Of a DNA stretch of 64,000 nucleotides, positions 42,735 to 50,736 are shown piece after piece. This DNA comes from Psychroserpens sp041224425. Its GTDB lineage: Bacteria > Bacteroidota > Bacteroidia > Flavobacteriales > Flavobacteriaceae. The notes beneath the pieces were generated by a model. It was not told the DNA's origin and made no database searches. It saw only the letters and a list, made by a program, of their open reading frames with translations. The DNA is taken from positions 1-64,000 of the forward strand of contig NZ_JBGFGL010000070.1 of NCBI RefSeq assembly GCF_041224425.1, written 5' to 3'. Every line of letters begins with the position of its first letter. Position 1 is the first letter of the stretch. The translations under genes and the position numbers were made by a program.

Positions 42735-44249
42735 TTACTCTTTTAGGATTTTATACGTAGATTGATTCCCTTCAGAAGTGATTTGAACCAAATACATACC
42801 TCTACTCAAACTAGAAACATCTATTGAATTCAAACTTGAATTTGTAACAGGTGTCATTACGTTTTGCCCAAGTAAGTTATAAACCTCAATACTATCGATT
42901 ACTCTATTTGATTCAATCGATAAAATATTTTTTACTGGGTTAGGAAAAATTTTGATCTGTTCTTGTGCAAACTCCGAAGTCGATAGTGTGCTATCTTCAA
43001 CCGTTAAATCAAACCATGTCGAACCTCCTCTATTTAAAACATCATCATTCCAAACTTGAATATAATATGGCGTGTCTGGCATTACAGGAATATCAACAAG
43101 TTCAGTGCCACAAGCATTATCAACTAATGTTAGCCCATCAAAATAGTAGCCTTCCCAAAGTTGCATATAAAAACCTGCATTTATGAATACATCAATAGTA
43201 GTGCTATCTTCAGAATCAAAACCAAACCAAACGTCTTTTCTTCCAATAAAATCATTACAACTTGGAGTTTGAGGAGATGTTGTAGCAAATTCATTATTGG
43301 CAGTTATCGTTTCTCCAAAAACCAAAAGATTTGGCGTATAGCCAGGTTCATCATTAGAATTCACACCACAACCATATTCAGCTTCAAAAACACTATCGCA
43401 TCCAGCCGCATTGTTTTCGAACGTACCTCGCAACATTTCTTGTTCCTCAATATTACTATCAAAAAAATTGCAAACGTTTTCTGAACTACACATCGATAAG
43501 CTAGGATTGTTTCTAACAACTAAATCTAAAACCAACCAATTTCCAGCGTAAATGGCACTAATATCTGTTAAATTTTGATTATTTTCAATGTATAAGTAGT
43601 CTTCAAAACCACTATAAATAAGACCATTAAGTGACTGTAGATTGTCATTATTAGAAATAGTAACTATCTCACCGTAAATTTCATCCAGACCTGTTAAATC
43701 AACAAGACTATCATTGTTGGAAATTGAGGTAGATTCCCAAGCACCATAATTTTCCAATCCATTTAAATTAATCAATGATGCATTGTTTAGAATACCAAAA
43801 TATGTCAATGGTTGAAAATAATTTGGTACACCTTCGACACTCAACAACATAGGATTGTTTGAAATCACGAAAGAGCTTTCAAAACCTGATTGACTTGTAA
43901 AATTATCTAATCCATCAACAGTTAATAAAGATGCATTGTTGCTAATTGCAAAAGAAGTCCCTGTTCCTTCAACATATCGAATGATGATATTAGGATTCAA
44001 TCCTATGGTATTTTCAAGTATAAGGTTATTACTAATTGAAAAACTCGTACATGAGTTTATTTGATAAAGTCCGCTAAGATCAGAAATATCATCACCAGAA
44101 ATCACAAACGCATTCACTTCTGTGCAATCTGGATAATTGGTTGCCAAAGCATCTATTTGAGCTTGGGAAGTAAACGTGCCTCCTGTTGGCGGACACTGGC
44201 TAAAACAAAATATAGGAAATAATAATGATAGGAGTAGTAATTTATTCAT
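42735..44249 (-). CDS. T9SS-secreted protein with L-domain-like repeats
   Basis: A 504-residue protein with a signal peptide (about 1-17, ending CFSQ). Residues about 65-260 hold eight repeats of about 23 residues around the motif ISNNxSLxxLxGL (for example AISNNASLLTVDGLDNF, SISNNDSLVDLTGLDEI, TISNNDNLQSLNGL), like receptor L domains or irregular leucine-rich repeats. A beta-sandwich follows (DVWFGFDSEDSTTIDVFIN), and the C-terminal 75 residues (FPNPVKNILSIESN ... MYLVQITSEG) are a type A T9SS sorting domain. It would be secreted and attached to the cell surface; an adhesive role is inference. Confidence 0.92.
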   Translation of the reverse strand: MNKLLLLSLLFPIFCFSQCPPTGGTFTSQAQIDALATNYPDCTEVNAFVISGDDISDLSGLYQINSCTSFSISNNLILENTIGLNPNIIIRYVEGTGTSFAISNNASLLTVDGLDNFTSQSGFESSFVISNNPMLLSVEGVPNYFQPLTYFGILNNASLINLNGLENYGAWESTSISNNDSLVDLTGLDEIYGEIVTISNNDNLQSLNGLIYSGFEDYLYIENNQNLTDISAIYAGNWLVLDLVVRNNPSLSMCSSENVCNFFDSNIEEQEMLRGTFENNAAGCDSVFEAEYGCGVNSNDEPGYTPNLLVFGETITANNEFATTSPQTPSCNDFIGRKDVWFGFDSEDSTTIDVFINAGFYMQLWEGYYFDGLTLVDNACGTELVDIPVMPDTPYYIQVWNDDVLNRGGSTWFDLTVEDSTLSTSEFAQEQIKIFPNPVKNILSIESNRVIDSIEVYNLLGQNVMTPVTNSSLNSIDVSSLSRGMYLVQITSEGNQSTYKILKE

Positions 44250-44288
44250 ACTTAGATATTTACTCTAAATATAGTAAATTAATGTCTT

Positions 44289-45287
44289 CTATTCTGAAGG
44301 AAAGCCATTTAAACTTAGTGTTTCCAATTCTTTAGTATCATTTTCAAAAATCAAAAAGACTTTAAGCTCTGGATGCTCTTGAAGAAATTCCTTAACCTTT
44401 TCCATTCCCATCGCTTGAAATGCAGTGGCATAGGCATCAGCAGTCATACAATCTTTGGCAATTACAGAAACACTCAAAATATTCGTCTTGCTAGGATATC
44501 CTGTTTTAGTATTGATAATATGGGCATAGCGATTTCCATTGGCATCAGTCTTAAACTTCCTGTAAGTTCCTGAGGTTGCCATGCCAACATTACCAATAGT
44601 AATTCCTTTCAAAACAGATTGTTCACCATCAAAACGCGGTTCGTCCAATCCGACACGCCAAGGGCTATTTTTTTCTTTGTTAATACCTTTAGCTCTAATC
44701 TCTCCTCCTATTTCAACCAAATAGTTGTTACAATTTTGAGCTTCAAGAAAATCGGCAATCACATCCACACCATAACCTTTGGCAATAGCATTAAACTCAA
44801 TATAAGTTCCCGATTGTTTTACAATCGAATTGCCTTCCAATTTAACTTTATCAAAACCTACAAAACGCATCAAGCTATCTATAGTAGTGCTATCGGTTAA
44901 AAACTTGTTCTTATCAGCTCCAAAGCTCCATGCATTGACGACATCGCCAATAGTTGGGTCAAACACACCATTTGTCGCTTTATAAATTTCTTTTGATACT
45001 GAAAAGACATTTTTGAAATGTTGGTCTATTTCAACAGGTTCATTTCTATTCAGTTTAGAAATATCTGAATCTGGTAGATAGGTTGACATCGATTGATTGA
45101 CCACATTGAAAAGACTATCAATTTGTTTTGCATAATCGACTTCTCCTTCATAAATAATCGAAAATGAAGTACCAAAAACGCGACCTGTGATTTTGATGTT
45201 TTTAGTTTCTTTCCCACAGGAAAAAAACAAGAGTGACAAAAGACAGACTAGAACAACATATCTTTTCTTTAAAATGGTTTTAACCAT
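44289..45287 (-). CDS. apbE: FAD:protein FMN transferase, ApbE family lipoprotein
   Basis: A 332-residue lipoprotein (lipobox LLFFSC, Cys24) of the ApbE family, which transfers FMN from FAD to a threonine of target proteins, among them NqrB and NqrC. Family blocks are present: DPTIGDVVNAWSFG, YIEFNAIAKGYGVDVIADFL, NYLVEIGGEIRAKG, and the C-terminal AHIINTKTGYPS with DCMTADAYATAFQAMG (Mg-binding Asp and Thr). The frame opens at ATG 45323, but ATG 45287 gives the standard lipoprotein signal. It lies downstream of the nqr operon, and the two are almost certainly linked in function. Confidence 0.95.
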   Translation of the reverse strand: MVKTILKKRYVVLVCLLSLLFFSCGKETKNIKITGRVFGTSFSIIYEGEVDYAKQIDSLFNVVNQSMSTYLPDSDISKLNRNEPVEIDQHFKNVFSVSKEIYKATNGVFDPTIGDVVNAWSFGADKNKFLTDSTTIDSLMRFVGFDKVKLEGNSIVKQSGTYIEFNAIAKGYGVDVIADFLEAQNCNNYLVEIGGEIRAKGINKEKNSPWRVGLDEPRFDGEQSVLKGITIGNVGMATSGTYRKFKTDANGNRYAHIINTKTGYPSKTNILSVSVIAKDCMTADAYATAFQAMGMEKVKEFLQEHPELKVFLIFENDTKELETLSLNGFPSE

Positions 45288-45329
45288 TTGTAGTGAGTTT
45301 GATTGTTTGAGAGTATATAGCATCTTAAT

Positions 45330-45707
45330 CTAATTCAGATTGGTTTCTACCACTTGAATACCATTGTATTCCATTAAGTAATCTTCATTGAGATATACTG
45401 GCAAATGTTCACCTTGAGGATTTCCCAATCCGACGCCAGCATAGAGTACTTTAGCATCCTTTTCCGAAGCGTGCTTTTTAAATGATTCCATCCAAACCAC
45501 ATCATAATTATTTGGGTTTTCAGGAAGCATGACAGCTCGAACAATAACAAAAAAGTATTGCTTGTTTTTATCGATACATACAAACTGTGGATGCTTTTTC
45601 AATTGACTATTGACAGCAATAAATTCGAAACCACGTTGTTCTAAATCTTTTCCAACATGATTCATTGCCAAATTGTGAAGTTCTTGTTTGGTAAGTGCTT
45701 TACTCAT
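45330..45707 (-). CDS. small conserved protein of unknown function near apbE
   Basis: A 125-residue cytoplasmic protein with an alpha/beta pattern resembling a restriction-endonuclease-like or Mov34-like small fold (LEQRGFEFIAVNSQLKKHPQ, then FVCIDKNKQYFFVIVRAV). I do not recognise a named family. I believe relatives occur next to apbE in other Flavobacteriaceae, and some databases tie them to the Nqr complex, but nothing in the sequence shows that. The start is fixed by the promoter: TATCTTTG (45719-45712) is followed by CACT and then ATG 45707. A start five codons earlier would use the promoter box itself as coding sequence. Confidence 0.75.
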   Translation of the reverse strand: MSKALTKQELHNLAMNHVGKDLEQRGFEFIAVNSQLKKHPQFVCIDKNKQYFFVIVRAVMLPENPNNYDVVWMESFKKHASEKDAKVLYAGVGLGNPQGEHLPVYLNEDYLMEYNGIQVVETNLN

Positions 45708-45711
45708 AGTG

Positions 45712-45719
45712 CAAAGATA
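45712..45719 (-). promoter_or_regulatory. promoter -7 box ending 4 bases ahead of the start codon
   Basis: TATCTTTG on the minus strand, then CACTATG-type spacing to ATG 45707. The transcript is likely leaderless and probably continues into apbE. Confidence 0.65.
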
Positions 45720-45727
45720 CAAACTTG

Positions 45728-46597
45728 CTATTTAAACCTTACAAATTTTGAACTATCGAAGGTATAATTTGACACTGATATCTCTTGATCTTTTTCCAGT
45801 TGGTACCAAGGTGATCTATTCAAATCTTGAAGATTCTTTACCAAATGCACACTTTGGGCTGGTGTATTGCCTTGAAACAACAAAAAGAGCTTATTCCCGT
45901 TAGCATCAACCACCTCATCACATATCATCACGATATGTCCTGGTGTTCCACCTTTAATCAACATATCTCCTATTTGAAGACGTTTCGCATTGTTTATGGA
46001 CGGCAATTCATTATAAAGGGATAATGTGCCAGAATAGGTAAAAATAAGATTCAGATACTTATAAAAATTAGCTTTTGAGTGATCTACTTTTGCTGTCTTC
46101 TGAAAAGATACCTTATTACCATTAATTTTGGGCCTGTAGCCTTCAGCGTAAGATTTCCAAGAGCAGTAGTGACCTGAAGTAAAATTAAAACCAATCTCAT
46201 CCTTTCTATTTTGGTTCCAAAGATATTCACTTCGTATACGAATCAAAGCGTCGGCACATTGCTGGAGTCCGTTATTCGGAACAGGAACATCCAAGATTCC
46301 TATATGACCACCTTGCCAGAAATAATGGGAATCATCATAGTTTATGATTTTGCTTCCATAAGGTTTGAGTTTATAATTTCTGAGATACTCTTGAAAAGAA
46401 CCTTTCGGATAAGTGACACGTTTATAACCGTCTGGTACTTTCACTCGAGAGGCAATCGTAACACTATCCTTGTAAATTAAACTTGGGGTTTTTACTGAAG
46501 CCAAAACTGTATTGGCAGCTCGTTTAACAGGTTTAAACTGATAAACCACAACAGTAATAACAGCTAAAACAAGAATAAATATAAGACGTTTCCTCAT
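45728..46597 (-). CDS. exported DUF4846 protein
   Basis: A 289-residue protein with an N-terminal membrane segment (about 5-22). It matches the DUF4846 family: VKVPDGYKRVTYPKGSFQEYLRNYKLKPYGS at the start (read in two parts, PDGYKR and FQEYLRNY), QCADALIRIRSEYLW, GFNFTSGHYCSWKSYAEG with a conserved His-Tyr-Cys, and the closing DMLIKGGTPGHIVMICD. The GxPGHIVM block with an upstream Cys recalls NlpC/P60-like or CHAP folds, so peptidase activity is possible but not proven. It sits 5 bases upstream of the next minus-strand frame and may be co-transcribed. Confidence 0.85.
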   Translation of the reverse strand: MRKRLIFILVLAVITVVVYQFKPVKRAANTVLASVKTPSLIYKDSVTIASRVKVPDGYKRVTYPKGSFQEYLRNYKLKPYGSKIINYDDSHYFWQGGHIGILDVPVPNNGLQQCADALIRIRSEYLWNQNRKDEIGFNFTSGHYCSWKSYAEGYRPKINGNKVSFQKTAKVDHSKANFYKYLNLIFTYSGTLSLYNELPSINNAKRLQIGDMLIKGGTPGHIVMICDEVVDANGNKLFLLFQGNTPAQSVHLVKNLQDLNRSPWYQLEKDQEISVSNYTFDSSKFVRFK

Positions 46598-46671
46598 ACT
46601 AAAGTCAACGTTAAAGAAATACCATTTCGTATGAAGGCTTAGAATTTGTATCTTTTTAAAAAATTAATGCC

Positions 46672-47124
46672 ATGAAAACGAGTCAACGCTTTGAGTCTGC
46701 CATAAAAAAATTATATCGTGCCTTTCACAATGATGAATTGCATCCTGAATGTTGCAAACAATGTGCTGTTGGAAATATCCTTGACCATTCAGATGCTTGG
46801 AAACATTTATCGGACGATCATGGCTCAACAAAACTGAATTATGTTGGTCAGGTTCATCAACGCTTGGGAAGAAGATTCAATGGCTATACACCTTATGAAT
46901 TATTACAAATAGAATCTAGGTTTTTAAGGGCATGTAATTATCAACTTCCATTACGTCATGGTCACTTTAAGCCAGAAGACCCAAAAGATAAGTCGATTTT
47001 GTTTGATGGCCTTTGTGAAGTGGTTGGATTCTTATGCGAGTTGGATGGCATTCCAAATGTTATGGATTATACCAAATTATTTGAAGTAGAAAACGATCAG
47101 CCTAAATATGAATACATAAAATAA
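46672..47124 (+). CDS. conserved cysteine-rich cytoplasmic protein of unknown function
   Basis: A 150-residue protein with no signal or membrane segment. The cysteines are concentrated at the N-terminus: PECCKQCAVGNI (three Cys in five residues), with later Cys in RACNYQLP, GLCEVV and FLCELDG. This pattern could bind a metal or an iron-sulfur cluster. It is divergent from the DUF4846 gene and converges on nqrF across a bidirectional terminator. A TATCTTTT box at 46649 is a possible promoter. I do not recognise a family with a known function. Confidence 0.75.
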   Translation: MKTSQRFESAIKKLYRAFHNDELHPECCKQCAVGNILDHSDAWKHLSDDHGSTKLNYVGQVHQRLGRRFNGYTPYELLQIESRFLRACNYQLPLRHGHFKPEDPKDKSILFDGLCEVVGFLCELDGIPNVMDYTKLFEVENDQPKYEYIK

Positions 47125-47155
47125 AAAACCAACTCCAGATGAGTTGGTTTTTTTT
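47123..47155. terminator. bidirectional intrinsic terminator at the end of nqrF
   Basis: AACCAACTC / GAGTTGGTT around loop CAGAT, flanked by A6 and T8 runs. It lies between convergent genes ending at 47124 (+) and 47211 (-). Confidence 0.93.
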
Positions 47156-47210
47156 ATTGGTATAAAATTCTGAAATAGGTTCAGAATGATATTAAATATA
47201 AGTTTGAATG

Positions 47211-48521
47211 TTAACCTCCGAAATCATCGAATCTGATGTTCTCATCAGGAATTCCGAAGTCTTCACCCATTTTTTGAACGGCTTGGTTCATTAATGGTGG
47301 ACCACAGAAATACAATTCAATGTCTTCAGGCGCATCGTGATGGTTCAAATAGTTATCTATAACACAGTTATGGATAAATCCGACAAAACCATCTCCAGCT
47401 TCATCATTGATATCTTTTTTAACTTTCCAGTTATCTTCTTCCAATGGTTCAGAAAGCGCCATATAGAATTTAAAGTTTGGAAAATCTCTTTCTAAAGCTC
47501 TAAAGTGCTCAATGTAGAACAACTCACGTTTTGAACGTCCACCATACCAATAGGTCACTTTTCTTCCTGTCTTTAAGGTTTTGAATAAGTGGTACAAATG
47601 CGAACGCATAGGTGCCATTCCTGCTCCACCACCAACATATAACATTTCGGCTTCAGACTCATTGATAAAGAATTCACCATAAGGACCAGAAATGATAACC
47701 TTGTCACCTGGCTTTTGAGCAAAGATGTACGATGATGCCACACCTGGATTTACATCCATCCAACCGTTTTTAGCACGATCCCATGGTGGTGTTGCAATAC
47801 GAACATTTAACATGATCTCACGACCTTCGGCAGGATAAGAAGCCATAGAATAAGCTCTCTCAACCGTTTCATCATTTTTCATGACCAATGGCCATAGGTT
47901 GAATTTATCCCATTCTGCTTGAAACTTATCTGGAGTTTCATGCTCTTCTGGATGCGCTGTAATATCGATATCAGAATACTTGATTTCGCATGGCGGAATT
48001 TCAATTTGAATATAACCACCTGCTTTATAATTCATGTCTTCAGGAATTTCAACAACAAACTCCTTAATGAACGAAGCTACATTGTAGTTACGAACTACAA
48101 CAGCTTCCCATTTCTTGATTCCAAAGACTTCCTCAGGAATGGTAATTTCCATATCCTGCTTTACTTTTACCTGGCAAGATAAACGTGCACCAGCTTGTAA
48201 TTCTTTTCTACTAAAATGTGGTGTTTCTGTAGGAAGTGCTTCACCTCCACCGGAAAGGACATGACATTCACATTGAATACAAGTTCCACCACCACCACAA
48301 GCGGATGGTAAGAAGATCTTTTCACTTCCTAAGGTAGATAATAACGTTCCACCAGAAGCCACTTGAATTTCTTTTTCACCATTGATCTTAATTGTTACAG
48401 GACCAGACGGCGATAATTTTTGCTTAACAAACAAAAGTAAAGCAACCAATAATAAAATCACCAATAAAAAGGCGGCTACTGTGGCAATAACTGTTCCTGT
48501 TGTACCTGCTTCTAGAATCAT
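47211..48521 (-). CDS. nqrF: Na+-translocating NADH:quinone reductase subunit F
   Basis: A 436-residue subunit that takes electrons from NADH. One membrane helix (about 8-30) is followed by a 2Fe-2S domain with the cysteine pattern SACGGGGTCIQCECHV and LSCQV, an FAD domain (RAYSMASYPAEG, with the R-x-Y-S motif) and an NADH domain (LYVGGGAGMAPMRSH, YWYGGRSKRELFY, YFCGPPLMN). It ends EDFGIPDENIRFDDFGG, as in other NqrF proteins. It is the last gene of the nqrABCDEF operon and lies one base after nqrE. Confidence 0.98.
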   Translation of the reverse strand: MILEAGTTGTVIATVAAFLLVILLLVALLLFVKQKLSPSGPVTIKINGEKEIQVASGGTLLSTLGSEKIFLPSACGGGGTCIQCECHVLSGGGEALPTETPHFSRKELQAGARLSCQVKVKQDMEITIPEEVFGIKKWEAVVVRNYNVASFIKEFVVEIPEDMNYKAGGYIQIEIPPCEIKYSDIDITAHPEEHETPDKFQAEWDKFNLWPLVMKNDETVERAYSMASYPAEGREIMLNVRIATPPWDRAKNGWMDVNPGVASSYIFAQKPGDKVIISGPYGEFFINESEAEMLYVGGGAGMAPMRSHLYHLFKTLKTGRKVTYWYGGRSKRELFYIEHFRALERDFPNFKFYMALSEPLEEDNWKVKKDINDEAGDGFVGFIHNCVIDNYLNHHDAPEDIELYFCGPPLMNQAVQKMGEDFGIPDENIRFDDFGG

Positions 48522-48522
48522 A

Positions 48523-49236
48523 CTACTCTTCTATTTTAGTGTTGTTAGCTAAATCTGTATCGTTAATTTGCTTGTCGGTTTCAAGCTGAACTGTTGTTTC
48601 CTCTTTGGCTTCATCATCACCTCCTGTCAACATACCTCCAAAACTCATGAATCCGATAGCCATTAATCCTGTAATGATAAATGTAATACCAAGACCTCTT
48701 AATGCAGGTGGTACATTTGAATATCTGATTTTTTCTCGTATTGCTGCAATGGCTAAAATTGCCAAGAACCATCCGATACCTGAACCAACACCATAGTTAA
48801 ATGCCAAGCCAAGAGAAGCAATTTCTCTAGATTGCATAAATAAGGAACCACCCAAAATAGCACAGTTTACAGCAATAAGCGGTAAGAAAATCCCTAAGGA
48901 ATTGTACAAGGAAGGTGAAAACTTTTCAACGACAATCTCCACCAGCTGTACCATGGTTGCAATAGTTGCAATAAACATAATAAAGGAAAGGAAACTTAGA
49001 TCATAATCTGCATACTCAGGTCCTAACCACGTCAATGCTCCTGGTTGGAGAATGTACTGATCTAACAACCAGTTTAAAGGTACTGTGATAGCCAATACAA
49101 AGATGACTGCTGCACCAAGACCAACAGCTGTTGATACTTTTTTAGATACAGCAAGGTATGAACACATTCCTAAGAATGTGGCAAATACCATGTTATCTAT
49201 AAAAATTGATTTAAAAAATAATTCTATATGTTCCAT
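48523..49236 (-). CDS. nqrE: Na+-translocating NADH:quinone reductase subunit E
   Basis: A 237-residue integral membrane subunit with six helices. LFFKSIFIDNMVFATFLGMC and the inverted-repeat partner LIAVNCAILGGSLFM carry the conserved Cys residues (in FLGMCSYL and VNCAILGG) thought to hold an iron centre with NqrD. Most NqrE proteins have about 200 residues; this one has an extra hydrophilic tail of about 35 residues (GGDDEAKEETTVQLETDKQ and onwards), rich in Asp, Glu and Thr, whose role is unknown. nqrD is 52 bases upstream. Confidence 0.97.
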   Translation of the reverse strand: MEHIELFFKSIFIDNMVFATFLGMCSYLAVSKKVSTAVGLGAAVIFVLAITVPLNWLLDQYILQPGALTWLGPEYADYDLSFLSFIMFIATIATMVQLVEIVVEKFSPSLYNSLGIFLPLIAVNCAILGGSLFMQSREIASLGLAFNYGVGSGIGWFLAILAIAAIREKIRYSNVPPALRGLGITFIITGLMAIGFMSFGGMLTGGDDEAKEETTVQLETDKQINDTDLANNTKIEE

Positions 49237-49288
49237 ATGTCTTCAGTTTTGAGCTTCTGAATTGAAATTCACAAACCCACTTATTCTT

Positions 49289-49933
49289 TTAATCTTCTAC
49301 TAAGTCTTTATTTCTTGTTCGTTGTACCCAAATGATGATACCAACAACAATCAATGCCATTGGTGACAATAGCATAAATCCGTTATTTTCATAACCAATA
49401 GCGTACAATCCTGTTTTCTCAATTGGATCTCCTAATACTGGAATTCCCAATAAGGTACCTGATCCCAATAATTCTCTAAAAAATCCAACAATAATAAGAA
49501 TGACTGCATAACCTAAGGCATTTCCAATACCATCTAAAAATGATCGCCATGGACCATTTCCTAAAGCAAAAGCTTCAAAACGTCCCATGATAATACAGTT
49601 GGTGATGATTAACCCTACGAAAACCGACAAGGTTTTACTCAACTCATAAGCAAACGCCTTAAGTACCAAGTCAACAATAATAACTAGCGCAGCAACCACA
49701 ATAAGTTGCACGATAATTCTAATTTTGGAAGGAATAATGTTTCGCATTAAAGAAATCACCACATTTCCTACACCAAGTACAAACAATACTGAGATGGACA
49801 TCACGATAGAAGCTTCCAATTCAGCTGTAATTGCCAAAGCCGAACAAATACCAAGTACCTGAATGGTAATTGGGTTGTTATCCGCTAATGGATCGGTTAT
49901 TAATTTTGCGTCTTTTTTTGAAAGTAGTCCCAT
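49289..49933 (-). CDS. nqrD: Na+-translocating NADH:quinone reductase subunit D
   Basis: A 214-residue membrane subunit of the sodium pump, paralogous to NqrE in inverted topology. The family blocks QVLGICSALAITAELE (with a conserved Cys) and VGLIITNCIIMGRFEAFA (second Cys) are intact, followed by the loop NGPWRSFLDGIGNALGYA. It has about six helices. It is part of nqrABCDEF, 6 bases after nqrC, and its length is typical. Confidence 0.97.
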   Translation of the reverse strand: MGLLSKKDAKLITDPLADNNPITIQVLGICSALAITAELEASIVMSISVLFVLGVGNVVISLMRNIIPSKIRIIVQLIVVAALVIIVDLVLKAFAYELSKTLSVFVGLIITNCIIMGRFEAFALGNGPWRSFLDGIGNALGYAVILIIVGFFRELLGSGTLLGIPVLGDPIEKTGLYAIGYENNGFMLLSPMALIVVGIIIWVQRTRNKDLVED

Positions 49934-49939
49934 ATTGTC

Positions 49940-50734
49940 TTACTTAGTTTTTAAATTATCAAAATAAGGCTTATAAAGCTTCAAGTCGTTTTTAATCATC
50001 GCTGAAACACCATTACCTGTAATGGTAGCACCAGCAATGGCATCAACTTCATTATCTGTTTTGTCTTCATTTTTAGGATCGGCATTTCCTTTGGCAACCT
50101 CAATTCCTTTGAAACGTCCATTTTCAGACAATAAATGTTCTCCATAGAAATCGTCCATAAAATAACGTTGCTTGATGTTGGCTCCTAGTCCAGGTGTTTC
50201 ACCTTTGTGGTCAAAATATACACCTCTAACAACCATATCTTCATCCATAGCGACATAACCCCAAATGGCATCCCAAAGACCTTTCCCATAGATAGGCGCA
50301 ACATAAACTGTTGTCCCATCCTTATTTTCACCAACAAACAGTGGTAATTTTCTAGGCTCACCTTTTTTAGCCAAGTCTTTTTGTTTCTTAACATCAATTA
50401 GGTAAGGTTCTTGGTTGGTCTCATTCACATACTCGTCACGCGTTTGGGTTTTGATAATCTTTCCATCGGCACCAATTGTAATCACAATTTGATCCTTAAC
50501 ATTTTCAGTGAATGCTTGCGGTGCTTTATCAGTTGAAATAAATACAGCGCTGGAACCTTCATTATCATTGATTCCCATAGCATACAAAATGTTTTGTTGT
50601 TTTTCCAACCTTTGGTTTTCACTGATTGTCGGTTTTAAAGACGATGCTAAATACGCCAATATAGATCCAACAATAACCACCATTACAATGGCAAAAATGA
50701 CGGTATAGATATTTTTATCTGTTCTCTTTTCCAT
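49940..50734 (-). CDS. nqrC: Na+-translocating NADH:quinone reductase subunit C
   Basis: A 264-residue subunit with one N-terminal helix (about 10-30) and a periplasmic FMN domain. The site of covalent FMN attachment by ApbE is Thr237 in DAIAGATITGNGVSAM, fitting the known (S/T)GAT-type motif with Ala before GAT. The block YFDHKGETPGLGANI is also conserved. It is located between nqrB and nqrD, with 2- and 5-base gaps. Confidence 0.97.
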   Translation of the reverse strand: MEKRTDKNIYTVIFAIVMVVIVGSILAYLASSLKPTISENQRLEKQQNILYAMGINDNEGSSAVFISTDKAPQAFTENVKDQIVITIGADGKIIKTQTRDEYVNETNQEPYLIDVKKQKDLAKKGEPRKLPLFVGENKDGTTVYVAPIYGKGLWDAIWGYVAMDEDMVVRGVYFDHKGETPGLGANIKQRYFMDDFYGEHLLSENGRFKGIEVAKGNADPKNEDKTDNEVDAIAGATITGNGVSAMIKNDLKLYKPYFDNLKTK

Positions 50735-50736
50735 TA

